Positions 50,003-60,450 of a DNA stretch of 64,000 nucleotides are shown here, one piece after another. A program made the position numbers and the translations under genes. Under the pieces are notes generated by a model, which was not told where the DNA came from, made no database searches, and was given only the letters and a program-made list of their open reading frames with translations. The first letter of the stretch is position 1, and every line of letters starts with the position of its first letter. The stretch is from Campylorhamphus procurvoides (taxonomy: Eukaryota > Chordata > Aves > Passeriformes > Dendrocolaptidae): assembly GCA_013396655.1 (NCBI GenBank), contig WBMV01004766.1:124001-188000 (forward strand). The letters run 5' to 3'.

Positions 50003-50225
50003 TCACAGAATCACAGAATGGGTCAGGTTGGAAGGGACCACACTGAGTCATCTGGTCCAACCTCACTGCTGAAATAGGGTCATCCCAGAGCACCTGGCAT
50101 AGGATTGTGTCCAGACAGTCCTTGAGTGCCTCCAGTGGGGGAGACTCCACAGCCTCTCTGGGAAATCTGTCCCAGCGCATGGTCACTGCACAGTAAAGAA
50201 GCTCTTCCTCATGTTCAGAGGTCTC
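50003..50225 (-). mobile_element. CR1 LINE 3' tail, minus orientation
   Basis: It starts with 'ttcacagaatcacagaatgggtcaggttggaagggacca', the complement of a CR1 3' terminus, and continues through the complement of the 3' untranslated region to 'ctcttcctcatgttcagaggtc'. It abuts the plus-orientation CR1 at 50002 with no spacer, so the same 3' region is present in opposite orientations on either side. Confidence 0.94.
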
Positions 50226-50239
50226 ATAGATAGGCAGTG

Positions 50240-50640
50240 GTCATACTCTCTTGTCTCTGGACTTCAGTAAAGCATTTCATGTACTGAGCCACAAAAAGGA
50301 TTTTTATCAAAACAGAATAAGATGGAACTGCTAAAAAGCTGTCAGGTTAAAAAATCCCATTAAAAGACATGTGGGAATGGATCATCTAATAGGAAGGGCT
50401 TCTTGTTTAGAAGCACATTTCAGATGGCTTTTTGAGGATCAGCACTGGGCCTAATTTTACTTGATATTTTCATCAGTGACCCTAGAACAAAAGGTAGGAA
50501 ATTGATCATCTGGTTTGGCAGCAAGTAAGGCAATGCTGTCAATAAACTGCAAGGAAAAATGTCAGATGGGAAGACACAGACCTGCTCAGCTACTGGGATA
50601 ATAGAAACTAAAAAAGGGTAGGTGTGCAAGTGTCAAGAAA
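50240..50640 (+). mobile_element. Diverged CR1 LINE, reverse-transcriptase region, plus orientation
   Basis: Degraded but recognisable CR1 polymerase-domain blocks occur: 'ctctggacttcagtaaagcatttcat' (DFSKAF-type), then 'gatcagcactgggcctaattttacttgatattttcatcagtgaccctag' and an 'aaggcaatgctgtcaataaactgcaagg' region. Many stops and indels show an old copy. Very weak similarity may continue to about 51130, but I cannot fix an end. Confidence 0.7.
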
Positions 50641-53600
50641 TGTACACCTACTGAGAAAAATTATTACTAGAGCCTGAGAGTTTATTAATGGGAAATGAGA
50701 GACGATGAGGAAGAACAGGAAGCTATTAAAAACTGATATAATTCTGGGGTTTTTTTTATTTTTTTACTTTTGAGATAAGGAATTATTCATTCTGCTATAT
50801 GTGTGGAGAAGTGTCAATAAGCATACAACACACAACACACAGTTCTGGTCAGGTTATTTGTGAAAAGAGAGGCAGCATAACTGTAGGAGAAACAAGAAAA
50901 GGACAATTGGGAACGAATCAACTTGCAACAAGAATTGGAGAAATACTTGCTGCACCACTGTCTTACCAAAATGAAGATGAAGAGGGGACACAATTGCCCT
51001 TTGTAAGTGATCTACGACTAGAGATAAGAGGTGACATAAAAACGTTGAAGTAAATGACCAAAATAAATTTAGACTGGAGATTAAGAGAATGCTTCTGGGG
51101 TGGCTTCTCAGAAGCAATGGGAGGATTTACACTCTGTGAAAAAATATTTGTTAATGCCAGGGCAGGATTCCCTGACACACTAGGTTGTTAGACCAAGAAA
51201 CTGGAGTCAGTTCAGAGAACAAAAGTTAATCAGTAGGAAACAAATTAGTAAAGAGAAGAGCAGTTGACAAACTGCTGTCTGAACTTTTCAGCTCTTCAGT
51301 CCACCCCTTTGTCTCAGTTGTTACTCAGTGAACGTTTCAGCAGGTCCCATCTCAGCAAGGCAATAAAAGAACTACTGCTCATGAGGGCCACAATAGAAAT
51401 ACCTCCCAGGTCCTTGGAAAAAGCACAGACTCACTTTCGGAAGAAGACTTTAGGGAAGTGTGAGGAAGGGAGAGGGATCTTTGAAAGACAACAGGAATAA
51501 GGGACCTACATACCCCTGTGCCTGGATTTCAAAAACAAGATGGTAAGAGAAAGGAGAAAAATCCGAATTTAGCCTGCTGACAAACACTGAGCCATCTCTG
51601 CTAGCACTCAACAGAGGAAATGCTTGTGGTTCCTGCCCCGTTCCCTGAAAGTGATGAGAACATTCCTGCAGCAGAGGCCACTCAGAGTCCTGTGCATGGG
51701 ACCAGGGACTCCCCAGAACTCATGACTCTTTAAGCCATTACTTTTTTCACTCCTAAGTGTCTGTTTCTGCCATTCTCAGTCCTTTAGCTGAATTGGGCAC
51801 ATTTCACTTTAAGTGGATCCAGTGAAGGACAGAACAGGCCAGGCTGAAACCTGTGGTGACAGCTTCTGAAAAACACAGGCATTGATTCCCTGAATTAGAC
51901 TTCAAATGGGAAAAGGCCATTTGAGTTGAATCCTCTCAAATCAGCTTATTACTACTGATAATCTCTTTTACTCAATACTATTCTATTGTGTTGTGTTTTT
52001 AAAAAAAAAACAAACACAAGAAAACAGCAATACCACAAAATAAACAGCTCTGTGTGAAGGGCTTTGCCAAATTCTTCTGACACATTTAACATCTTTCTAA
52101 TAATGTTTTTTATAATTGTTTCAGAATGAAAATGTGCTACATAACAACCTGAAAATGGTTCATGCATATTTATGCCTTCCATGTGTTAACTACTGGGGAA
52201 TGTTCTCAGATTGCTTCACATTATAAATTGTTACTTACATACCATGCCAGTTGGCAACTCTGAGGTAGCATATGTGAAGTGAATTTGCAGTTTCTATTAC
52301 AGCTAGTTGAAATTTTTCAGTGAAACACTTTTTAAATTAAAAGGAAAAAGCAAAAATTAAGGAATCACCCCTACCCATTGACCTGGAAGGCAGTGCTTTG
52401 TAGAACAGCATTTGTTAAGATTATCTGACAAAAAAAGGATAGGGTTTTATGAGAAGCATTTTCCAGATATCCATGAAGATCACATGGGTGACTTCTGGGT
52501 GCTCCAGAACAGCTCTACCATAGCAATAGTCCCCACATGGCTCTAATCTGGAAAAATCCCTGTCATGGAACAGGAAACTGAGTTTGTGAAAGCCACCTCC
52601 TGTCAAAGGTCACCTCCTGATTCCATAGCAGGAGTCTCCTGGCAATTGTGTCGAGTTTGAACCTCAAACCTCCCAAAATCTGAGTTATTGAAGCAGCAGC
52701 CAGGACCCTGAAGCTCTGGCTTCCAACCCTCCTCACATAAAACATTATATGCAAAACTAATAATGATATATATATATATTAGAGAAAATGAAGTCTTTCT
52801 GGAAAGCCCACAGGAATTTCCAACTTCTAAAAGCAGATCTGATTAGAAACACATTTTTTCCTTTTCATCCATGAATAAAAATATTTTGCCTCGGCATTAT
52901 TATATTTATATTGTCCTAAAATAATTCAAAATCATTAAAATTTCCCAAAAACAGGCTCTGAAGTTTTAAGACACGAACATATATAGTTGTTTTTAGGAGA
53001 CTGAAAATGTGAAAGACTAAAGGATCAGATTCCCTTTTTCCCTCTTTGTCCAAGCAGTATAAAACTGAATTCATAACAGGAAAGGCAAATTAGTTTGAGG
53101 ATCCAAACCCCTTCAAAAACAATGGAAAAGCTTCCACCTGTTTTGAATATGGCCCTCTATTAGCAGAGATGATATTTTATATGTATGTGTACACAGATCC
53201 AGACCAAGAGATAAACTGTGCACAAATTTAGTGAGATGGACTATGGAGTAGGTGGTTAAACTCTCTCCTGTGCAGTCTCTCAGTGTGCTATGTCTCTTGC
53301 TGTGCAGAATATTCAGCACATAAAAATGAACTTTCTTCCCTTTTATGTTCAGATATTTGCAGGTCACCTTTCCACTCATGGGAAGAACTGAAACTTTTTT
53401 TTTTCTCCAGTCATGTTCCATCTATCACACTGTACACTGAGAGAGGCGGGAGCAGATGTGTCAGATACAGAAAATGAGAGACAGAACAAAGAGAAATAGG
53501 CCCCTGAAGGAAAGGAAGAGAGAAGTTCTGAAAGCAGAAGCAGAAGAAGTGAGTGAGATAAGGGACCCTAAAATAGACATAAATCAACGGAAAATCAGGT

Positions 53601-56496
53601 CCCTTGAAACAGAAGATAAAAAAATCTCCCTAAAGAGAAAAAGGCAGTGAGGGATATCTGTCCATCAGAAGGACCTACAAGTCTCCAAGAATTTTAATGT
53701 CGTACTGTTATTCCAGCCACAAGATGAAAATTCATCTGTATCGTTAATGAGCATCTTGCTAAACAACCATTTCAAGTGCACTGTTTAACAGGTATTACAG
53801 AATGAACAGTCACTCTCCTCCTGTCCATCAGCCCTCTGGTTCTCTGCCCTCTTGGGAAAAGACAAAGAAATAATCAATAAGAAATGCATCAACACTTAGT
53901 AAACAGTTGATTGGGAGAGCAGGTCTTCATTGCAAGATAAATATTTTATTTACTGTGTAAAAACCATTTTAGCACAGAACTTCATGTTCAGATATTCTGC
54001 AGTTCACTATAATTTCATCTGTGCTAGATTGCAAGGCTTCCCATAAAATTACAAGGTGCAGTTGAATCCATCCAAACTCAGCTGAATGGGTCATCTAAGG
54101 CTGCTGGAAGTGAAAAGAACAAAGGGAGGATGACAATACACTAAAACAGATGCCTTTTTTTGTTAAATCAGACATCCAAGATCATCTGTTCTTTAACCAC
54201 CTGCAGAAATGAGGCTTGAAAGGGCAATATGGCTTGGGTGACTGTTCTTTCTTTGTTGAGAGCCCATTCCATCCGAAGACTTGTCATGACAGTTTGACAG
54301 GTCCCTGAGACAGGTAGATGTGCTCCTCCCTCTTCTTTTACCATATTTTTTCATCTACCGTTAAATTTCCCATGGTTATTTTGGGGTTTGGGGGATTTTT
54401 TTGCACCTAGCTACATCACTTGCTTAAACAACTTTTTCTAATACAGAAGTGGAGGATGGGGAGGAGAAATTACCTGGATATTCTGATTTTTAGGTGGTAT
54501 CTAAATTCAGCTAGTTAAATGGCAGCTGACAGAAACTCGGCACCTGAAGGATGAACGTGTGTCATTAGAGAGTGCTGAGGAGCTGCTGTGAACAAAGAAG
54601 CAAATAGATATTTAAAAACAGAAGAAAAACTGGGCCTTCATCTTTTGATGTGATTGGTTTTCTTAACTCAAGCTTCCTTCTTTGAAAAATACCTTCTTGT
54701 TGTGCCTGTTACACTACAAAATGTGTTCCTGACAGAGGTTGGGACTTGCAGACAAGCAATAGAGTTACTGAAATGACTGAAAGAATGGCTCAAGCAATGG
54801 TTGGCAGCACTGACAGGCTGCTCTAAGCAAATGTGTATTTACTAAATGTCAGTTATCAGCGCACTGTAAACCATGGAAATAATGAAGGAATTAGTAATGA
54901 TATAGAAGCAATTTTTTTTTTAAATTTACTAATGTTGGAAAATTCCTAAATGTCCTTGAAAAGAATAAAAACCTGGCCTTATACTCTCTCAGGTGCTAAA
55001 TGCCAGGCTTTGGTAGAGGAAGGAGGAGAGAGAATAAAGGTCACTTTCAGTCTACTTATTCATAACATTCAACTTGAAGACCTGGCCTCCCTGGCTATGA
55101 TGGGTTGTTAAATGGATTGGCCTAGGGCAAGAAAATGAAACTAAGTGTACTCTAAAAGTTTTGGGAATTTGGATCAGGGATTTTTCCATCTATTTAATGG
55201 CAGGACAGACACAATGTGGTTGATAAATGATGGAAGTGCTTTTTATCACCGTGGTGTTAATGACATAATGAGGGTCTTTTAAGAGTACAAATGTGGTGTC
55301 GTATAAATCTGCTTCTATACATTTTCCTTCATTTATCAAATATTAAGGGGATTTTCACCCTCTGTTCTAGAAACTGCTGCAGAGCTCCTGCATTGATTTA
55401 GGAGGGCTTTTAGCTGCTTTGATGTCTATTATATTTTGCCACATTGGTGAGCAGGGTTTATTTCATCACATATTATGTTTAAAAGGTTTCAATATTGATA
55501 AAATCTGTGAAGATAGGTATGTAATAAATTTTCTTCTTTTAATAGGATTATTTCAGAGAACAAAGTGTGAGAACAGGACTTGTACTGGCTTATACTTGAT
55601 AATCAGTTTAACCCTTTTGAGGATACAGCTCCTTGCAATCTGTTTAGCAGACAAGTGTGAAAGCAGACTCTTGCCCTCACATCCTTCAAAAAAGATCTCT
55701 GCTTGTTCCATCTTTCTGTTGTTAAAAGTAATTAATTGAGAATTTTGGCAATCTGGAGAGTCTGTAATTCCTTACAACTAATCCTTCCTAAACCAAAACC
55801 AAAATAACAGAGATTGATTATTTTCTTATCGCTGAAGATTATTCTTCCTGTTTCTAGACCTTGTCTTTTCATTTCCATTTTCATTTATTCAATCTTGCAT
55901 TTTCCTTTCTTCTTTTAACATTTCCTACACAGTACTTTATAACTGATGATACAGCAGTCTGAAATGTTCTATAAAGAAAAGATTGTATCTGGACATTTAA
56001 AGAGGATATAAAAAATTATTGTATTCCAAGTTAGAAGCAAAATACAAATATTTGCTGTGTGTCCAATCTCTCATTACTCAGTAGAGACTTGGTAGGAGTT
56101 CAGCAAGCCTGGAATCGAAGGAGCTCTTCTGGTGACAAAGTGCATGTCATTTCAGGATAAGAGGAACACCTCTAAAACTTCAGTAATTTTATTCTCTAAA
56201 TCTCAGTGACAATAAAAGGAACTTAGACATCTACCTTACAATGTAGGTACTGACATTTAAGTGTCTACAATCTCAAGATGAGTATCAGCCACAGTTTCCT
56301 ACAGATTATAGCAAGGTATGAACTGTTTAAGCACTGGTGTAGATAACAAATTTAAGTTCTCATTATCAGGTCCCTAGAATTTGGACCAAGATGTTTTCAG
56401 TGACTTTGCTCTTTAATTTGTGCAGCTCCCTCCACAAGCACAGAGATAAGAGGCACCCAGATAACCAGGGATTAAGGCTGAGGGTGTGAGTGTTAC
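50641..56496. other. Unique or highly diverged non-coding sequence
   Basis: No gene is called. The first 500 bp may be a decayed CR1 continuation. A short (TA)n lies at 52766-52779, and a T run at 53396-53404 precedes the purine-rich tract described separately. Confidence 0.42.
53450..53655. other. Purine-rich tract with a highly charged open frame
   Basis: The plus strand is strongly A/G-rich and is read in one frame (53456-53650, 64 residues) as an almost continuous Lys/Arg/Glu/Asp sequence with few hydrophobic residues. Such composition follows from purine bias and is not evidence of a gene. No repeat unit is obvious. An AAGAA|gtgagt site lies inside, but there is no suitable acceptor. 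Confidence 0.4.
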
Positions 56497-56582
56497 CTTC
56501 TTGATTAAATGACAATGTCACTTTTTGTACCACTGATGGAATTATGGCATGTTCTACTTCCAGACAAAAGTGCATCAACTGG
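56497..56582 (-). CDS. Candidate 86-nt internal exon, minus strand
   Basis: On the minus strand a moderate acceptor (ctgtctttctgaggacag) is followed by one base, 28 open codons and one leftover base before a GAAG|gtaaca donor. The frame includes CLEVEHAIIPSVVQKVTLSF. First-position G is 8 of 28 against one in second position. Incoming phase fits the candidate at 60406-60450 (CG+C gives Arg). The protein is not recognised, and no candidate downstream of it fits its outgoing phase, so it stands largely alone. Confidence 0.2.
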
Positions 56583-57599
56583 CTGTCCTCAGAAAGACAG
56601 ATCTTCTGTCCCTCAGGTATCATAATGTGTGGTCTTGTCTCATCTATCCCCCAAACATAATATTTAGTCTTGTAGCATGTAATAAAGAGAATATTTTCTT
56701 CTTGTCTCCCTTTTCAACATTAAAATGGATATGGATGAAAGCCTAACTTGGTAGCCAGCAGACACTGCTGACATTTTGAACAATTCAGGTTTAGAATTAA
56801 GTTAAAACTTAGCTGGGCATAAAGAAGTGTTTCAGGTAGCAAAATTTATTTTATCTTCTTTTCTCACACAATGCCAAGGCACAAGAAAGGAAATCTAGAA
56901 TATAAAAGTGCAAGAATTTCTTTCTCTCTTATGCACATGACATGTTTCTTCCTTCAGTCTATGTTAAGCCCCCTGATAAAATGAGAAATGAATCTTCTTT
57001 TTATAATTCTCAAACCTGATACAATGAAAACTACAACTCTTCTCATCCTAGAGGAATCTCAATGGACATAAGTAAATAGCATTTCAGGTTACNCACTTCT
57101 TTGTACTTTGGAGAAGAAATATCTATATAGTTTACAAAAGTCTCAGAAAGTTACATCAAGAACTTAAATAGAAGCAAGTAGCCAAAAGAAAAATGGGTTG
57201 AAAAGATATTTCAAGTCATCTAGTATGGAAGCAGGACAAAAGTGTTAATACGGCCTAATTAGATCATGGAAAGGAGAGAGAAAAGAGAAGGAAACTGGAA
57301 ATCAAGAATGTCCAGAACCAAGAAAGGATTTAGATATGCAAGAAATGGATCTTAAGCACAACTCTGGCACTTAAGAACATAATTTCAGATTCTGAATTTC
57401 TTCAGGCATGTGATACCGTCCCCAGAAATCCTCCCTAGAACTGCCTGCATGTATTTCCAGAGCTGAGTAAATCTAAATTGGGCTTCTGCATGAACCCACC
57501 CAGATTTATAGAATCCATTCATATAATGGAGCTGAGCATTGTAAAGATTTGAGAGGCATGGTCAGAGGGAGAAGGAACTTTGTCTTACATGGGATGTTT
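56583..57599. other. Unique non-coding sequence with one ambiguous base
   Basis: No gene or repeat is recognised. A single N lies at 57093. Unlike the N at 49327, its flanks show no duplicated sequence, so it looks like a simple uncalled base. Confidence 0.5.
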
Positions 57600-58224
57600 C
57601 TTTAGGTAGGGCAACCGTCAATGCTCAGAGCCCACAGCCCTGTCCATATGGTTGGGATCATGGGCTGTGTGTTTTCTTGGTGCCCAGAGTCAGTCAGTGC
57701 ATCCCAGGAGTTTGTCAGTCCATCCTAGGAGTTTGTCAGTCTGTGACAGGAGCGGCTCTGCCACCCTTCACAGGGTTGTTCCCTGGAGGGTCAGGGTGAC
57801 AGCAGAGACTGTCCTCTCCTTTCCTACCCTCTTCTCACCAGTGTCACCTCCTGGGATGGAATGTCATTCCTTTGGGAAACACATTCATTGCCCCGCTCCA
57901 GATTTCCTGCCCTTTCATCCCAAACCAGCCCAGGGATCACCCATGGCCACCTCCTTTCCCTCAGGTGGGAGCAGAGCCAGGTCCAAGTTGGGGCAGCAAT
58001 GGGGTCAGGGCCAGACTAGTGTCACCTCCAGGTCTCAGCTGGTGTCACCCTTGGGAGTTAGCCACCTGTACCTTCCCAGAGTGATGGGAGCTGCCACCAC
58101 AGCGTGTATGAGAGGGATGGCTGAAGGGACCATGAAGCTGATGAAGGGATGGGGAGTATGAGGGGCTGGTGGGGCTTGAAGTCTTGAGGAGGATTATGGG
58201 GTGGTGGGGACTGAGGTGGTGTGG
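57600..58224. other. GC-rich block of unknown origin next to a CR1
   Basis: This block is distinctly GC-richer than the surroundings and carries overlapping open frames on both strands, none recognisable. It directly precedes a plus-orientation CR1 and may be part of the same insertion, for example an internal CR1 region, or of another element. Short internal repeats are present. Confidence 0.35.
57695..57752. repeat. 21-bp imperfect tandem repeat, about 2.8 copies
   Basis: Units starting at 57695, 57716 and 57737 share 'cagt(g/c)catcc(c/t)aggagtttgt'. The third is more diverged. In one frame this gives the repeated peptide motif SVHPRSL, which is a by-product of the repeat. Confidence 0.85.
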
Positions 58225-58700
58225 GGACAAGACAGATGCTGAGGGGCTGGAGCATGTCCAGAGAAGGGCAATGGCGCTGGGGAAGGGTCTGCAGCACAAG
58301 TCTGATGAGGGAGCTGGGGGGAATCAGTCTGAAGAAAAGGAGACTCAGGGGGGACCTTCTTGCTCGCTATGACTCCCTGACAGGAGGCTGTGGCCAGGTC
58401 AGGGTCATTCTCTTCTCCCACATAACAACTGGCAGGATCAAAGGAAATGATCGTAAGTCATACCGGTGGTGGTTTAGATTGATTATTAGGGAAAATGCCT
58501 TCACTGAAAGGTGGTCAAGCAGTGGAACAGCCTGTACAGAAAAGTGGTGGAGTCACCATCCCTGGAAGTCTTCAAAAAACATGTATATGTGGTACCTGGG
58601 GACGTGGTTTAGTGATGGACATGGCCATGCTGGATTAATGGGTGAAGTTATTGTTCTTAGAGGTAATTTCCAATAGTATAAATTCCATGATTGTATAAGA
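58225..58700 (+). mobile_element. CR1 LINE 3' part, plus orientation
   Basis: In order the segment shows the CR1 polymerase C-terminus (frame near 58330-58375 reads LKKRRLRGDLLARYDSL), 'gacaggaggctgtggccaggt', 'ctcttctcccacataacaactggcaggatcaa', 'ggtttagattgattattagg', 'ttcactgaaaggtggtcaagcagtggaacagcctgt', 'gtggtggagtcaccatccctggaagt' and a tail ending 'aattccatgattgtata'. These are features of a CR1 subfamily different from the copies at 9473 and 36415. It is frameshifted and 5'-truncated. Confidence 0.93.
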
Positions 58701-60405
58701 TATTCCCCTGAGACATGGGAGAAAAAGTTCAATGCCTGTCTCAGCCTCAGGGTCATTCCACGCAAACTGTTTCCAGGAAGATGCTAATCAAAAAGCAACT
58801 CTCTTGTTCAAAATATTGAAAAAAATCTAATTCTACCTGTAGCAATGAAAACCCCAAGATACACAGTTGTGCACAGAGCCCAGCAGGAAAAAATCCGAGC
58901 TTATGTACAGAAAGCACATTTGAACTACAGAGTGCTGCCCAAAAGTCTGCTCCAACTTAATACTGCACAGTCATTGCTTTGAAACAGTTTTTAAGTCACA
59001 CCTTTTACAGTCTTTCAAAAGTACCTATTGTTGTGTACATGCAAAGGAAAGAGTACAGAAAAAGAAAACAGGAAAGTAATCCTAAAAGAAAAAACATTCC
59101 ATATTAGTCTAGTTTTCTAACAACTGTTTAGTGGAGAAAAGACTGAATTTTGTTCCCAGTTCTGACATTTTCTACGCTGCCCCTTTTTAAGCCAGAATCC
59201 AGCAGCTGTATTTGTGATTGGAAAATCAGAGTGTGGGTCAGACACTGTAATCACACAGCTGAGCTAATGGTTTTGCTCAAAGAAAGGGTTATGGGTAATG
59301 TATTAAAGAGTCATTATGGGTTTGGAATAAAAAGTCAAATGAGATAGTTCAAATCAAATCATAGCAAAAAATGCCTTGTCAACTAATTCAGATCTTTCCA
59401 GGCTTTAAATATTTCCCTGTAACTCATTTCCCTGTTGAGCTTTTGAAGCTTTCAAAACCTCAATCTTTCCTGCAAATAGAAGCCATCTGATTTTCTCACC
59501 TTAGTCTCTTTGAGACCACTGACAGGCAACCCTGTGGCTGACAGGATTCAGGCTCCAAAATGGACATACCAACATGATGGAAAAGTTATTTTCATAATAT
59601 TACTAAGAGACTGGCAGGGAGGCAAATTTCAATACAAAGAGCTGTTCTGCTGTGATTGCCAGTTGAGTTTTTCAGTTGAGTTCATATACTTTGAGTGATT
59701 TTCATACAAACTATTACACTTTTGAAAGAATATCAGAAATGAACCTGGGAGTCTGTTTTGTTTTCTGGTCCTAATTGAGATGTTACAAGACCAATCCTTC
59801 AGTTCTTGCATCTAGAGCAATATCACATGCAGGCCACAGCAGTGTGAGCTTCCCTAAAATGTGTCCTGATCTGCTAATGCACCTCACTGACACCAGTTTG
59901 AAAAGGCAAAAATGGCACCATTGGGACTGGACACCTTCAAAGGGCTTAAGTGAACCAGCAAATCTGTTACTCTGAGGCATCTCATTCTTGTCCTGGTTAT
60001 CACAAGTAAACCTGTTCTGCAGGATGCGTAAGAGGAGGAAGACTGAAGTCAATAAAGCATGAGGAAAACCTCTGAGCGGGGTGTATAACACAGCTCCCAC
60101 TTTAGCAAATGTAAAGGGATCTAACATTCAATTTCTTCAATCCTCCAATTTATTAATTGTTTGTTTTTTTAGTGAAGGCACTGCTGCAAAGCCCAGTACA
60201 AATGCTGAAGGATTCTTCCAGGGTAAAAAAAGTGGCTTTTAAGAAGTGCCTAAGTACCCACTTTCCATAGGGAATAATTGAGGAAAGGTTTTTCCTCGTG
60301 ATTCTCAGATGAGGTAAGAATTCTGGGCTACAGTTTCTGTGCTCCCACACAGATAAATAGGATAGCACAGTAATGCTCTGACTACAGAAGGATAAAAGGC
60401 TATAC
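58701..60405. other. Unique non-coding sequence
   Basis: Only chance frames are seen, including 59783-60127 on the minus strand. No repeat family is recognised. Confidence 0.5.
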
Positions 60406-60450
60406 CGGTCTGGGACAAGCAATGGAATTTCATTTTCTTCCAAGGTTTTT
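60406..60450 (-). CDS. Candidate 45-nt internal exon, minus strand
   Basis: On the minus strand an acceptor (gtttatctctgtggatgcag) leads to one base, 14 codons reading KTLEENEIPLLVPD and two leftover bases before gtatag. It lies inside a longer minus frame (60153-60506) that is open on both sides, so the boundaries are inferred only from splice-like sites. Phase fits 56497-56582. The segment is very short and could easily be chance. Confidence 0.15.

Noticed and set aside
57093..57093. Second N as another mis-joined contig boundary
   Set aside because: The flanking sequence is not duplicated, so a single uncalled base is the simpler reading.
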